From contig SEAY01000012.1 in assembly GCA_004144865.1 (NCBI GenBank), positions 1-51,331 of the forward strand: a stretch of 51,331 bases of DNA, in the 5' to 3' direction. Positions 38,918-48,049 of the stretch are shown here, one piece after another; position 1 is the first letter of the stretch; the number at the start of each line of letters is the position of its first letter. The notes beneath the pieces were generated by a model, which saw only the letters and a program-made list of their open reading frames with translations, was not told where the DNA came from and made no database searches. The translations under genes were made by a program, and so were the position numbers. This DNA comes from Comamonadaceae bacterium (GTDB lineage Bacteria; Pseudomonadota; Gammaproteobacteria; Burkholderiales; Burkholderiaceae_C).

Positions 38918-39678
38918 CCGCGCACCTGCCCGTCCACGAACACCTTCAATTCCCCCGGCTGGAACTGCACCCACGGCTCGTTGACCGTGAGCGGCGCCGT
39001 GACGACCACCGCCACCCTGTCTTCGGGCGAAGTGTGCTGCGCGAAGTCGACGCTGAGGTCCTCGTCGGCCAGTTGCGCGTGCGCGAACGGGTGCTTGCGC
39101 TCGAGGTACCAGAGGTTGGTGGAGCAGTGCGCCCACAGCGCGTCGCCGTTGGACAGGAGGAAGTTGAAGCGGCCATGGCGGGCGATCCAGGGCGTGAGTT
39201 CACGCAGCGTGAGCGTCAGTTCCTCCACGCTCGGCACGCCGGCATGCGACTTCCACATCTCCTGCATCAGCCAGCAGAAGGCGCGTTCGCTGTCGGTGGA
39301 GCCCACCGGCCGGAAGTTGGCGTGCAGGCGAGGATGGAAGTCCTGCAGGTCGCCGTTGTGCGCGAACACCCAGTAGCGGCCCCACAGCTCCCGCACGAAG
39401 GGATGGCAGTTCTCCAGCGCGACCACGCCCTGCGTCGCCTTGCGGATGTGCGCGACGACGTGGCGGCTCTTGATGGGATAGCGGCGGATCAGGTCGGCGA
39501 TGGGCGATTCGGCGGCGGGCTGGTGGTCCACGAAGTGGCGGATGCCGCGGCCCTCGAAGAAGGCGATGCCCCAGCCGTCGGTGTGCTCGTCGGTGCGGCC
39601 ACCCCGCTGGCGGAAACCGGCGAAGCTGAACGTCACGTCCGTGGGCGTGTTGCAGTTCATCCCCAGCAGCTGGCACAT
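38914..39678 (-). CDS. Class II glutamine amidotransferase (YafJ/Gn-AT type)
   Basis: 254 residues. The N-terminal nucleophile Cys2 follows the initiator Met (MCQLLGMN), and GRTDEHTDGWG, HIRKAT and FAHNGDL are the class II glutaminase blocks. No synthetase domain is attached, so the acceptor is unknown. This stand-alone family also includes ergothioneine EgtC-like enzymes, and the glutathione neighbour is suggestive only. Predicted leaderless start, with its -10 overlapping the stop of the upstream MFS gene. Confidence 0.9.
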   Translation of the reverse strand: MCQLLGMNCNTPTDVTFSFAGFRQRGGRTDEHTDGWGIAFFEGRGIRHFVDHQPAAESPIADLIRRYPIKSRHVVAHIRKATQGVVALENCHPFVRELWGRYWVFAHNGDLQDFHPRLHANFRPVGSTDSERAFCWLMQEMWKSHAGVPSVEELTLTLRELTPWIARHGRFNFLLSNGDALWAHCSTNLWYLERKHPFAHAQLADEDLSVDFAQHTSPEDRVAVVVTAPLTVNEPWVQFQPGELKVFVDGQVRG

Positions 39679-39684
39679 GGAACG

Positions 39685-39690
39685 ATTATT
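39685..39690 (-). promoter_or_regulatory. Predicted -10 element for the amidotransferase gene (leaderless start)
   Basis: On the minus strand AATAAT-CGTTCC-ATG, six-base gap, no SD. The hexamer overlaps the MFS stop codon. Confidence 0.45.
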
Positions 39691-41155
39691 GGGCAGGAGC
39701 GGCGGGCCGGGGCGCGTCGCGCAGTTGCCAGGCCGCCGCCATCGCCAGCGCGCAGACCGCGGCCAGCAGCAGGAAGGATTCGTTGAAGGCCGCCAGCCGT
39801 TCGGGGCTGGTGCCGCCCAGGGTGAGCACGCTGCCGTGGGCGGCCAGCCGCCACTCCAGCACGATGGCGCACAGGCTCACGCCCGCCGCGCCGCCCAGCA
39901 TGCGCAGGAAGTTGATCGCGCTGGCGCCCTGCGGAATCTGCGCCTTCGCGAGCGGCCGCATGGCTCCCAGGTTCAGCGACGGCAGGATGAAGCCCAGGCC
40001 GATGCGCCCGAGCGTGGCGATGGCCACCAGCGCCAGCAGCGGCGATCGCGGCGGCACCGCGACGATCAGCGCGAACGATGCGGTGAGCAGCGCCAGGCCG
40101 CCTGCCACCATCGTGCGCGTCGACAGCCGGTTGACCAGCCGGCCCGCGATGCCGATGGTGACGGCCAGCACGATGCCCGAGGGCAGCAGGATGGTGCCGA
40201 CGTGCGAAGCGGGCAGCCCCAGGCCCATCTGCATGTACACGGGCAGCAGGTAGGTGGAGCCGAACAGCGCGATGCCGTAGATGAAGGCCACCAGCGCGCC
40301 CATCGCGTAGGTGCGGTGGGCGAAGAGCGCGAGGTTCAGCAGCGGCTCACGCCCGGTGCGGGCGGCATGCCGCAGCCACGCGAGGGTTGCGCCCAGGGCA
40401 AGGAGCGCCCCCGCCAGCAGCGAGGCCGCCAGCAGCGGGTCGCCGCCGCGCAGTTCCACCAGGCCGTTGAGCAGGCACAGCGTGCCGGCGCTTCCCAGCA
40501 GCAGACCGCGCCAGTCCAGGCGCGGCCCGTTGCCGTGCGCCAGGGCGCCGCCCGGCGCGGTGGTGGGCACGTAGCGATAGGCGAGCCAGATGGAAAGCAG
40601 GCAGAACGGCACCACCATGAAGAAGATCGAGCGCCAGCCCCACAGGTCCACCAGCAGCCCGCCTATGCTGGGCCCCAGCGCCGGCGCCAGCACCACGCCC
40701 ATGCCGAAGAGGCCGCTGGCCCGCCCCTGTTCGTGCGGCTCGAAGGCCCGCAGCATGATGATCGCCGGGATGGGTTGCACCACGCCCGCTGCCAGCCCTT
40801 CGGCCACGCGGCCGGCCAGCACCAGCGGAAAGCCGGTCGCCACTCCACCGGCGATGCCGCCGGCCATCAGCAGCAGCATGGTGCCGACGTAGGTGGCGCG
40901 GTAGCCGTAGCGGGACAGCAGCCACGGCGTGGTGAGCATGGAGACGGTCATCGCCACCATGAAGCCGGAGCTGACCCATTGCGCACGCTCCTGGCTGAGC
41001 GTGAAGTGGTGGCTCATGTCCGGAATGGCGACGTTGACCACCGTCGACGACATGATCGAGGCCATGGTGCCCACCATCACCGACATCAGCAGGAGCCAGC
41101 GGTAGCGCGCGCCGTGGCGCGCGCGCATGGCGTCGACGGAACCCGGATCCGTCAC
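39686..41155 (-). CDS. MFS multidrug exporter, DHA2 (EmrB/QacA) family
   Basis: 489 residues with about 14 hydrophobic segments. DHA2 signs: SSTVVNVAIPDM in TM1, WVSSGFMVAM, motif C-like GVVLAPALGPSIGGLL, and TM segments up to residue 480. Exports drugs or metabolites by proton antiport. The start GTG 41155 overlaps the stop of the CWC gene (GTGA), so translation is probably coupled; an internal ATG at 41128 is the alternative. No EmrA-type partner is present. Confidence 0.9.
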   Translation of the reverse strand: MTDPGSVDAMRARHGARYRWLLLMSVMVGTMASIMSSTVVNVAIPDMSHHFTLSQERAQWVSSGFMVAMTVSMLTTPWLLSRYGYRATYVGTMLLLMAGGIAGGVATGFPLVLAGRVAEGLAAGVVQPIPAIIMLRAFEPHEQGRASGLFGMGVVLAPALGPSIGGLLVDLWGWRSIFFMVVPFCLLSIWLAYRYVPTTAPGGALAHGNGPRLDWRGLLLGSAGTLCLLNGLVELRGGDPLLAASLLAGALLALGATLAWLRHAARTGREPLLNLALFAHRTYAMGALVAFIYGIALFGSTYLLPVYMQMGLGLPASHVGTILLPSGIVLAVTIGIAGRLVNRLSTRTMVAGGLALLTASFALIVAVPPRSPLLALVAIATLGRIGLGFILPSLNLGAMRPLAKAQIPQGASAINFLRMLGGAAGVSLCAIVLEWRLAAHGSVLTLGGTSPERLAAFNESFLLLAAVCALAMAAAWQLRDAPRPAAPAQ

Positions 41156-41376
41156 GCGCTGCGCTCGCCCCGGGCGCACGCGGCGCAGATGCAGGCGGCG
41201 CGACGGGCCTCGGCGGGCACGCGCGCGAGCAGGTCGGCGCTGAAGTCGGCCTGCGTGCACCAGCAGGCTTCCTGCTTCACGCCGGTTTCGCGTTCGATCT
41301 CGTTGGCGCAGCGGTTGGGCTGGCCGCACAGCGGGCACAGCGTGGCGTCGAGGGTCGCGGGGGTGGTGGCAGGCAC
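41152..41376 (-). CDS. Small cysteine-rich CWC family protein
   Basis: 74 residues from GTG 41376. Cysteine pattern: CPLCGQPNRCANE, ACWCTQADFS, ACICAAC; this is the Cys-rich CWC family of small presumed metal-binding proteins of unknown role. The start was chosen because TACACT-GGCCGC-GTG gives the same six-base spacing as other leaderless genes here, and the residues upstream are low-complexity Arg/Ser typical of non-coding high-GC frames. It overlaps the MFS start by four bases. Confidence 0.8.
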   Translation of the reverse strand: MPATTPATLDATLCPLCGQPNRCANEIERETGVKQEACWCTQADFSADLLARVPAEARRAACICAACARGERSA

Positions 41377-41382
41377 GCGGCC

Positions 41383-41388
41383 AGTGTA
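41383..41388 (-). promoter_or_regulatory. Predicted -10 element for the CWC-MFS operon (leaderless start)
   Basis: TACACT on the minus strand, then GGCCGC and the GTG start. Lies in the 28-base gap after the DUF1631 stop. Confidence 0.45.
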
Positions 41389-41404
41389 GCGGTCGCTGCG
41401 CCGT

Positions 41405-43834
41405 TCAGGCGGCGAGCGCCGCTTCGCGGGCGACTCGCTGCTGCGGCAGCGGCACGTGCGCCGCATCGCGTTGCTGCTGCGACAGCGCCTCGATCGCGCG
41501 CGGAACCACCGCCGCCGCGTCGACGGGCCGCAGCAACGCGTCGCGCACGAGGCGTTCGAGGCTGCGCCGCGTCATCGAATGCGGCTGCCCGCCGTGGCTG
41601 ACGAACATGAACAGCGTCGCCCGCGCACTTACCCAGCTGAGGCTGGCGCGCCGCCAGCCCTTGCGCACATAAAGATCCACCCAGCAGCCTTGACGAAGCC
41701 CGGCGATCACGGCGGACGACGGATCGTCCTCCGACGCCGGCTCGAGGGGGACCGGCGCGCTCGTGCGGTCCTCCTCGAAACCAGCGGCCCGCAGCTCCTT
41801 CGGCGTGAGCCAGGGAGCGCCGCCGGGCGGGCGGGGCTGCTGCCTGCGGGTGGAAAGGAGGGCCGCGTCGAGCTGCGGCGCGGCGGCGACGTGATGGCTG
41901 GCATGGCGCGACCTCGCGCGCAGCTTCAGCACGGGCCGGTGCAGTTTCTCGAGGGCGGCGAAGAAGGTCTCGTGCTGCGCGGGGTCCTGCCCCAGCAGGG
42001 CGAGGCCGGCGCGCAGCTTCTCCAGCATGGGCGGGACCATGGTGAACAGCCGCGCGGGATCGCGCAGCGTCTGTTCGGTCTTCACGCTCCACAGCAGGTC
42101 GGTGACGACGCCGTTCCAGCCGCCGGGATCCAGCCCGGGCTGCTTGTCGGTCAGGCGCGCGTGCGCGATCACCAGGGACCAGGGGCCGAACAGGAAGTCC
42201 TGCACCACCGCGGGCACGCCCTCCAGGTCCGAGCGCTGGCTCATGCCCCAGGCGATCTTGGCGCCTTCGGCCTCGCGCGTCTCGGCGAAGTGCACGGCAT
42301 CGACGGCCACCTTGCGGCCGGCGTCCGCCACCGCATCCTCCTGCGACCAGCGCTGCTCCAGCTCGTCGAGGGCGACGGCGAAGGGCGCGTCGTCGGCCAC
42401 CTGCTCGCAGTCGTTGAGCGCCTGGAAGGCGGTGCGCACGCCGTCGAAGAACGCCCCGAAGTCGGACGTGAATTCGTCGTTGTAGCGGAAGCTGCGCTCG
42501 GCCACGCGCTCCACCAGGCGCCGGCCGGCGTGGTCTTCCTGCGCGAAGAAGCGCGGCGCGACCAGCGCGAGGCGGGTCAGGGCGGGCTCCAGCGCCACCA
42601 CGGCTTCGCGAACGGGAGCGAGCAGGCGCGGGTCCTGCGCCACCTGGTCGACCAGCTTGTGCACGACCTCCAGGCCGAGCACCTGGCCGACCTGGCGCGC
42701 CTCCTTCTTCAGGCGCGAGCGATGAAGCGAGCGCTCGCGCGCCGGCGCCCAGCGGCCCCAGGCCGCGTCGTCGAGCCCGCGCGAGGTGGCGACCGGCCGG
42801 TGTGGACGCTCCACGGGCGCCAGTCCCCGCTGCGCCCGCACCGCATCGGCGTCGTAGGCTTCGAAAGCCTCGGCCGCCGCGTGCTGCATGCCGGAGAGCT
42901 GCGCATCCACCTTCGCGTAGTAGGCGGGCGCCAGCGCCTGGGCGGATGGCTGCGCGCGCGAGAACAGGAAGTGCTGGAACAGCTCGTCGCCCAGCTGGTA
43001 GCCGGAAAGGTCCGCCCACGAGGCGCCGCCCAGGGGGCCGGTGATGCTCAAGGCGGGGTGCGCCGGCTCGGACTGGATGGCGCCCACCCCCGTGCCCGAT
43101 GTCCCGCCGCCGCCTGCGCCGCCGCCCCCGCCGTGCGCGGGATGCGGCGCGGCGGGAATCGCTGCCGGCGGCCCGGAGGGCAACAGCGGCGCGGGCGCCG
43201 AGGGCAGCACGCGGTAGGTGGCGGCTTCCACGTTCGCCGCGCGCAGCAACTTCACGGCGTCGCGGTACACGGTCTCGAGTTCCGCCGCCAGCGGCGCGGC
43301 GAGGTGGCGGCTCCACAGGCGCGCGAGGTCCGGCTGGGTCTCCGGCTGCAACAGCGGCGCGAGCGCCTCGGTGAAGACCTGCGGGCGCAGCGGGTTGCGT
43401 TCGGGCTGGACCGCGTCCAGTTCGAGCGCGCTGCTCATGAGCGCGTCGAGTTCCGCCAGCGGCTGCTCCACGCGGGCGGCCAGCAGCTGCAGCAGCCGCG
43501 AGCCCTCGATCTCGCGCGTGACGGTGTCCTCCTCCACGAGCGCCAGGTCGCCGAAGCGTTCGTCACTCCCGGGGGTGGGCGCTTCGGGAATGCGCGCCGG
43601 CGCGAGTTGCACCGTGCGCAGGAGGTCCGGATAGCGCTGCGACCAGTCCGCGCGGTTGCGCGTGAGCGCGAGCCAGGCGTCGGCCAGCTCCTGCCGCTGC
43701 GCCATCTTCGGGGCCCGGTCCTCCTCCTCCTGCAGCGAGGCGACGGCCTGCTCGATGGCGCGCGACAGCAGGCCTGGAGCCGCCGCTGCGGCCAGGTCCA
43801 GGCATTGCCTGGCGTGGGTCGGATACGAAGCCAT
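41405..43834 (-). CDS. DUF1631 family protein
   Basis: 809 residues, largely helical and acidic, with no TM segment. It matches the DUF1631 layout (about 750-800 aa, beta- and gammaproteobacteria): an N-terminal region with ARQCLDLA and SLQEEEDRAPKM, a Gly-rich linker near residue 240 (HGGGGGAGGGGTSGTGVG), helical repeats in the middle, and a C-terminal PilZ-like region (VGQVLGLEVVHKL in the middle, WRRASLSWVSARATLFMFVS at the end). The C-terminal block WVDLYVRKGWRRASLSW resembles PilZ, so cyclic-di-GMP binding is possible (inference). ATG 43834 is used; an upstream GTG would overlap the predicted -10. Confidence 0.85.
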   Translation of the reverse strand: MASYPTHARQCLDLAAAAAPGLLSRAIEQAVASLQEEEDRAPKMAQRQELADAWLALTRNRADWSQRYPDLLRTVQLAPARIPEAPTPGSDERFGDLALVEEDTVTREIEGSRLLQLLAARVEQPLAELDALMSSALELDAVQPERNPLRPQVFTEALAPLLQPETQPDLARLWSRHLAAPLAAELETVYRDAVKLLRAANVEAATYRVLPSAPAPLLPSGPPAAIPAAPHPAHGGGGGAGGGGTSGTGVGAIQSEPAHPALSITGPLGGASWADLSGYQLGDELFQHFLFSRAQPSAQALAPAYYAKVDAQLSGMQHAAAEAFEAYDADAVRAQRGLAPVERPHRPVATSRGLDDAAWGRWAPARERSLHRSRLKKEARQVGQVLGLEVVHKLVDQVAQDPRLLAPVREAVVALEPALTRLALVAPRFFAQEDHAGRRLVERVAERSFRYNDEFTSDFGAFFDGVRTAFQALNDCEQVADDAPFAVALDELEQRWSQEDAVADAGRKVAVDAVHFAETREAEGAKIAWGMSQRSDLEGVPAVVQDFLFGPWSLVIAHARLTDKQPGLDPGGWNGVVTDLLWSVKTEQTLRDPARLFTMVPPMLEKLRAGLALLGQDPAQHETFFAALEKLHRPVLKLRARSRHASHHVAAAPQLDAALLSTRRQQPRPPGGAPWLTPKELRAAGFEEDRTSAPVPLEPASEDDPSSAVIAGLRQGCWVDLYVRKGWRRASLSWVSARATLFMFVSHGGQPHSMTRRSLERLVRDALLRPVDAAAVVPRAIEALSQQQRDAAHVPLPQQRVAREAALAA

Positions 43835-43844
43835 GATGCGCGGC

Positions 43845-43850
43845 ACTGTA
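43845..43850 (-). promoter_or_regulatory. Predicted -10 element for the DUF1631 gene
   Basis: TACAGT on the minus strand, 10 bases before the ATG. No SD, leader about four bases. -35 is weak (TTCGCC). Confidence 0.35.
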
Positions 43851-43943
43851 TGCGCCGCGCATGCAATGGCGAAGAGCGATCCGGCCGTGCCAGGCCTTGG
43901 TCACATCTGTTACGACCGCAGGGAGGACGAGTGGTGCGATGGG

Positions 43944-43963
43944 TGCGCCGAATGGTCGGCGCA
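43944..43963 (-). terminator. Hairpin after glcB
   Basis: TGCGCCGA-ATGG-TCGGCGCA, eight perfect base pairs about 10 bases beyond the glcB stop. No T-run on the minus strand, so at most Rho-assisted. Confidence 0.4.
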
Positions 43964-43973
43964 CGCTTCGCGC

Positions 43974-46169
43974 CTACTTCGCCGCGGCCTTCACCTTCAG
44001 CCGCCAAGCATGGAGCAGGGGCTCGGTGTAGCCGCTCGGTTGCTCCTTGCCTTTGAGCACCAGGTCCAGCGCCGCGCGGTAGGCGAAGGAGGAATCCCAG
44101 TTTCCTGCCATCGGCCGGTAGAACGCATCGCCGGCGTTCTGCTTGTCCACGACGGCGGCCATGCGCTGGAACGTCTCGATCACCTGCTCCTTCGTCACGA
44201 CGCCGTGCTCCAGCCAGTTGGCGATGTGCTGGCTGGAAATGCGCAGGGTGGCGCGGTCTTCCATCAGGCCGACGTTGTGGATGTCCGGCACCTTCGAGCA
44301 GCCCACGCCCTGGTCGATCCAGCGCACCACGTAGCCCAGGATGCCCTGCGCGTTGTTGTCCAGTTCCTGCTGGCGCTCCTGTGCGCTCCACTTCGCCTCC
44401 GCGGCGACGGGCACGGTGAGCAGTCCGGTCAGCAGGCCCTCGCGCTCGGCGTCCAGGCGGGTCTTCTCCAGTTCCTGCTGCACGGCGAACACGTCCACCT
44501 GGTGATAGTGCAGCGCGTGCAGCGTGGCCGCGGTGGGCGAGGGCACCCAGGCGGTGTTGGCGCCGGCCTTCGGGTGCACGATCTTCTGTTCCAGCATCGC
44601 GGCCATCAGGTCGGGCATGGCCCACATGCCCTTGCCGATCTGCGCGCGCCCGCGCAGGCCGCAGGCCAGGCCCACCAGCACGTTGCTCTTCTCGTAGGCC
44701 TGGATCCAGGCGCTGGATTTCATGTCGCCCTTGCGGATCATCGGTCCCGCGTACATGGCGGTGTGCATCTCGTCGCCGGTGCGGTCGAGGAAACCGGTGT
44801 TGATGAACGCCACGCGCGACGCGGCGGCCGCGATGCACGCCTGCAGGTTCACGCTGGTGCGGCGTTCCTCGTCCATGATGCCCAGCTTCACCGTGTTCTC
44901 CGGCAGGCCGAGCAACTGCTCGACGCGGCCGAACAGTTCGGAGGCAAAGGCCACTTCCGCGGGCCCGTGCATCTTGGGCTTGACGATGTAGACGGAGCCG
45001 GTGCGCGAGTTTCGGATTCCGTTCGCTCCCTTGCCCTGCAGGTCCACCATGGCGATGGCCGTGGTGACCACCGCGTCCATGATCCCTTCGTAGATCTCCT
45101 TGCCGCCGTCCCACAGGATGGCGGGGTTGGTCATGAGGTGGCCCACGTTGCGCAGGAACAGCAGCGAGCGGCCGTGCAGGCGCACCTCGCCGCCATCGGC
45201 GCCGCGGTAGATGCGGTCGGGGTTCAGGCCGCGCGTGAAGCTCTTGCCGCCCTTGTTCACCTGCTCGGTCAGGGTGCCTTGCAGAATCCCCATCCAGTTG
45301 CGGTAGGCGAGCAGCTTGTCCTGCGCGTCGACCGCGGCGATGGAGTCTTCCAAGTCGAGGATGGTGGAGAGCGCCGCTTCCACCACGACGTCGGCCACGC
45401 CGGCGGCGTCGGTCTGGCCGATCGCGTGCTGGCGGTCGATCACGACGTCCAGGTGCAGCCCGTTGTTCTTCAGGAGAACCGACGTCGGCGCGGAGGCCTC
45501 GCCCTGGTAGCCCATGAACCGGGCCGGGTCCTTCAGCCCCGTGGACTGGCCGCCTTTGAGCTGCACCACCAGCTTGCCACCCTCCACCTTGTAGCCGGTG
45601 GAGTCGGCATGCGAACCGCTCGCGAGCGGCGCGGCCTGGTCCAGCACCTGGCGGGCGCGGGCGATCACCTTGGCGCCGCGCACTTCGTTGTAGCCGGGGC
45701 CCTTGTCGGCGCCGCCTTCTTCGGAGATCGCGTCGGTCCCGTACAGCGCGTCGTAGAGCGAGCCCCAGCGCGCGTTGGCCGCGTTGAGTGCATAGCGCGC
45801 GTTCAGGATCGGCACCACCAGCTGGGGGCCTGCCTGCAGCGCGAGTTCGGCGTCCACGTCGGCGGTGGTCGCCTTCGCGTCGCGCGGGACGGGCACCAGG
45901 TAGCCGATCTTCTCCAGGAAGGCGCGGTAGGCCGCCATGTCGCGGATCGGCCCGGGGTTCTTCCGATGCCACGCGTCCATTTCCGACTGCAGGCGGTCGC
46001 GTTCGGCCAGCAGCGCGGCGTTCTTCGGCGAGAGGTCGCGCACGATCGCATCGAAGCCCTGCCAGAAGCGGGCGGTGTCCACGCCCACCGCGGGCAGCAC
46101 CTGTTCGTCGATGAAGCGCTTGAGCGCGCTGTCCACCTGCAGTCCGTGGATGGTGGTCTTGTCGGTCAT
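43974..46169 (-). CDS. glcB: Malate synthase G
   Basis: 731 residues, the long G isoform. It condenses glyoxylate and acetyl-CoA to malate. The family blocks include [27 protein letters not shown] text ([18 protein letters not shown]), [12 protein letters not shown] (Mg ligand), GLNPDRIY near the catalytic Arg region, and [20 protein letters not shown] at the C-terminus. CGGAG before ATG is an SD. It lies 16 bases after the dehalogenase gene, so the two form an operon; glyoxylate from glycolate would feed it. Confidence 0.97.
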   Translation of the reverse strand: MTDKTTIHGLQVDSALKRFIDEQVLPAVGVDTARFWQGFDAIVRDLSPKNAALLAERDRLQSEMDAWHRKNPGPIRDMAAYRAFLEKIGYLVPVPRDAKATTADVDAELALQAGPQLVVPILNARYALNAANARWGSLYDALYGTDAISEEGGADKGPGYNEVRGAKVIARARQVLDQAAPLASGSHADSTGYKVEGGKLVVQLKGGQSTGLKDPARFMGYQGEASAPTSVLLKNNGLHLDVVIDRQHAIGQTDAAGVADVVVEAALSTILDLEDSIAAVDAQDKLLAYRNWMGILQGTLTEQVNKGGKSFTRGLNPDRIYRGADGGEVRLHGRSLLFLRNVGHLMTNPAILWDGGKEIYEGIMDAVVTTAIAMVDLQGKGANGIRNSRTGSVYIVKPKMHGPAEVAFASELFGRVEQLLGLPENTVKLGIMDEERRTSVNLQACIAAAASRVAFINTGFLDRTGDEMHTAMYAGPMIRKGDMKSSAWIQAYEKSNVLVGLACGLRGRAQIGKGMWAMPDLMAAMLEQKIVHPKAGANTAWVPSPTAATLHALHYHQVDVFAVQQELEKTRLDAEREGLLTGLLTVPVAAEAKWSAQERQQELDNNAQGILGYVVRWIDQGVGCSKVPDIHNVGLMEDRATLRISSQHIANWLEHGVVTKEQVIETFQRMAAVVDKQNAGDAFYRPMAGNWDSSFAYRAALDLVLKGKEQPSGYTEPLLHAWRLKVKAAAK

Positions 46170-46185
46170 GGAGTTCTCCGGAGTT

Positions 46186-46869
46186 TCAGGAATCGAAAAA
46201 GGTCAGCACGTCGTCGAGCGTGGAGCCGGTGCGCGTGGGCTGCGTACCCAGCTCCTCGAAGGGCAGCTGGTAGCGGTTGACCCACAGCGTGCGGTAGCCG
46301 AACCAGGTGGCCGCGAGCGCGTCCCAGGCGTTGCAGCTGACGAACAGGATTTGCGAAGCCGGCTTCTTCACGACCTGCGTGCCGAGGCGGTAGGCGTCTG
46401 GGTGCGTCTTGTACTTGCGCGCGGCATCGACGCTGATCACGTGATCGAGGAGGTTTTCGAGGCCGGCGCTGCGCACGGCGACGCCCAGCATCTCGGGGTC
46501 GCCGTTGCTCAGGATGCCGGTGACCACCCCGCGGGTCTTCAAGACCTGCAGCACCTCCCGGCCCTCGGGGAAGTCCGAGAGGTGCCGGTACTGGTTCATC
46601 AGTTGCTGCTCGCGCCCGGCCGTGAGTTCCAGGCCGAGGCGCTTGCAGGCGAAGCGCAGGCCGGCGCGGGTCAGCTCCCAGAACGGCTGGTAATGCGCGC
46701 CGTCGTTGCTGGTGGTGACCAGCCGCGTGTATTCGATCTGCTTATCCCGCCAGAGGACGGACAGCGCCTGGCCCTGCCCGGGGAACAGTTGTTCCGCGAG
46801 CAGGCCTACGCTGTAGACGTCGAACAGGGTGCCGTAGGCATCGAACAGCACCGCCTTGGGGTGATCCAT
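46186..46869 (-). CDS. Type II haloacid dehalogenase (L-2-haloacid dehalogenase)
   Basis: 227 residues. The full L-DEX active-site set is present: nucleophile Asp10 and Thr14 ([10 protein letters not shown]), Arg41, Ser121-Asn122 (ILSNGD), Lys154 and Tyr160 (YKTHPDAY), Ser178, Asn180 and Asp183 (FVSCNAWD). Later residues sit three positions beyond the Pseudomonas L-DEX numbering. It hydrolyses L-2-haloacids to D-2-hydroxyacids; haloacetate would give glycolate. First gene of the operon with glcB. Starts from a predicted leaderless promoter with an operator-like dyad. Confidence 0.93.
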   Translation of the reverse strand: MDHPKAVLFDAYGTLFDVYSVGLLAEQLFPGQGQALSVLWRDKQIEYTRLVTTSNDGAHYQPFWELTRAGLRFACKRLGLELTAGREQQLMNQYRHLSDFPEGREVLQVLKTRGVVTGILSNGDPEMLGVAVRSAGLENLLDHVISVDAARKYKTHPDAYRLGTQVVKKPASQILFVSCNAWDALAATWFGYRTLWVNRYQLPFEELGTQPTRTGSTLDDVLTFFDS

Positions 46870-46875
46870 GGCGGT

Positions 46876-46881
46876 ACTTTA
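46876..46881 (-). promoter_or_regulatory. Predicted -10 element for the dehalogenase-glcB operon (leaderless start)
   Basis: TAAAGT-ACCGCC-ATG on the minus strand; six-base gap, no SD. No good -35, suggesting activation or weak basal expression. Confidence 0.45.
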
Positions 46882-46924
46882 TTCCGAACCCTGCCCATCA
46901 TTGATAACGTTGAAAGTTCGGAAT
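46881..46924. promoter_or_regulatory. Operator-like inverted repeat, ATTCCGAAC / GTTCGGAAT
   Basis: Perfect nine-base arms (46881-46889 and 46916-46924), 26 bases apart. The similarity continues outward: GTACTTTATTCCGAAC and, on the other strand, GTTACTGATTCCGAAC. The proximal arm abuts the -10 of the dehalogenase operon; the distal arm centres near -51. The surrounding 82-base gap is much richer in A/T than its neighbours. Confidence 0.65.
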
Positions 46925-46951
46925 CAGTAACTTGCATCCACCTAATCGAGC

Positions 46952-47932
46952 TCAGAACCCGAAAACGCGTTCCGCATTGCGAGAGCGAACGGCCTGCATC
47001 TGCTTTTCCGGCAACAGCGCCGTGTTGGCGAAGGCGCCCTTCGTGTCATGCACCCAGTGCGGCCAGTCGGTGCCGAACATCACCTGGCTGTCGCCGACCA
47101 CGGAGATCAGGTACTGCAGCGCGCCGGGGTTGTAGGTGATGCAGTCGTAGTGGATGTGCCGCAGGTAGTCGGTGGGCTTGCGCTTCATCTGCCGCCGCGA
47201 GGGCAGCTCCACCTCGTCACCCTTCTCGAAGCGGCCCACCAGGTAGGGCAGGGTGCCGCCGCCGTGCGACGCGATGATCTTCAGGTCCGGGTACTGGTCG
47301 AAGAAGCCTTCGAAGATCATGCGGGTGATCGCCAGCGTGGTGTCGAACATGAAGCCGACCGACCAGCTCAGGTCGAACTTGGTCATGTCCATCAGGTCCA
47401 CGCCCGGGGGGTCGGTGGGATGCACCAGCACCGGCAGCTTGCGCTGGTCGATCGCCTTCCAGATGGGCGCGAACATGGGATCGGTCAGGCTCTTGCCCGC
47501 CACGTTGGCCAGCACCATCACGCCGACGGCCCCCCTGGCGCAGGCGCGCTCGAGTTCCTCCACGGCGCGCTGCGGGTACTCCCAGGGCAGCGAGGCGAAC
47601 CAGCGGATGCGGTCGGGGTAGCGCGACTGCGCGTCGGCCACGTTGTCGTTGGCTTCGCGCGCCGCCTGCACGCTCACTGCCTCGCCGCCCCAGTAGACGT
47701 TGGGGCAGGTGAGGGAGACCACGGAGACGTCGACCTTCGCCTGGTCCATGTGCTGGATGCGCAGCTCCCAGTCGAAGTGGCCCTTCTGCGGGATCACCAC
47801 CGGCGTGTCGCCGCGGAAGATCTCCTTCTGGCCGTCCGGCCGCTCCTGGATGTTGTAGCTGCCCCCCTTCTCCTGCAGCAGCGCGAGCCACTTGTGGGTG
47901 AACATGTGGGTGTGGACGTCGATGACGGTCAT
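46952..47932 (-). CDS. ACMSD-like amidohydrolase (amidohydrolase 2 family)
   Basis: 326 residues, TIM-barrel metal hydrolase/decarboxylase. Metal ligands His7 and His9 (DVHTHMF), HPTDP (mid-barrel), ASHGGGTLPYL and FGTDWPH with the catalytic Asp. This matches aminocarboxymuconate-semialdehyde decarboxylase relatives, which decarboxylate aromatic or ring-cleavage acids. AAGGAAG precedes the ATG. Divergent from the Bug gene with 117 bases between; together with the CoA-transferase and LysR gene it looks like part of a small catabolic region. Confidence 0.9.
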   Translation of the reverse strand: MTVIDVHTHMFTHKWLALLQEKGGSYNIQERPDGQKEIFRGDTPVVIPQKGHFDWELRIQHMDQAKVDVSVVSLTCPNVYWGGEAVSVQAAREANDNVADAQSRYPDRIRWFASLPWEYPQRAVEELERACARGAVGVMVLANVAGKSLTDPMFAPIWKAIDQRKLPVLVHPTDPPGVDLMDMTKFDLSWSVGFMFDTTLAITRMIFEGFFDQYPDLKIIASHGGGTLPYLVGRFEKGDEVELPSRRQMKRKPTDYLRHIHYDCITYNPGALQYLISVVGDSQVMFGTDWPHWVHDTKGAFANTALLPEKQMQAVRSRNAERVFGF

Positions 47933-48049
47933 GGAACTTCCTTGTCTCTCTCTTGGGATCGAACGCGACTCCGGGTGCGCCCGGATGGCAGGCGGAATGG
48001 TAGCTTGCTAACGTTCGCGCTCGCAGAACGAACCTCCAGGAGAACTCCC

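Noticed and set aside
41456..46280. Long plus-strand frames (over 860 residues each) opposite DUF1631 and glcB
   Set aside because: Antisense shadows without start signals or recognisable domains.
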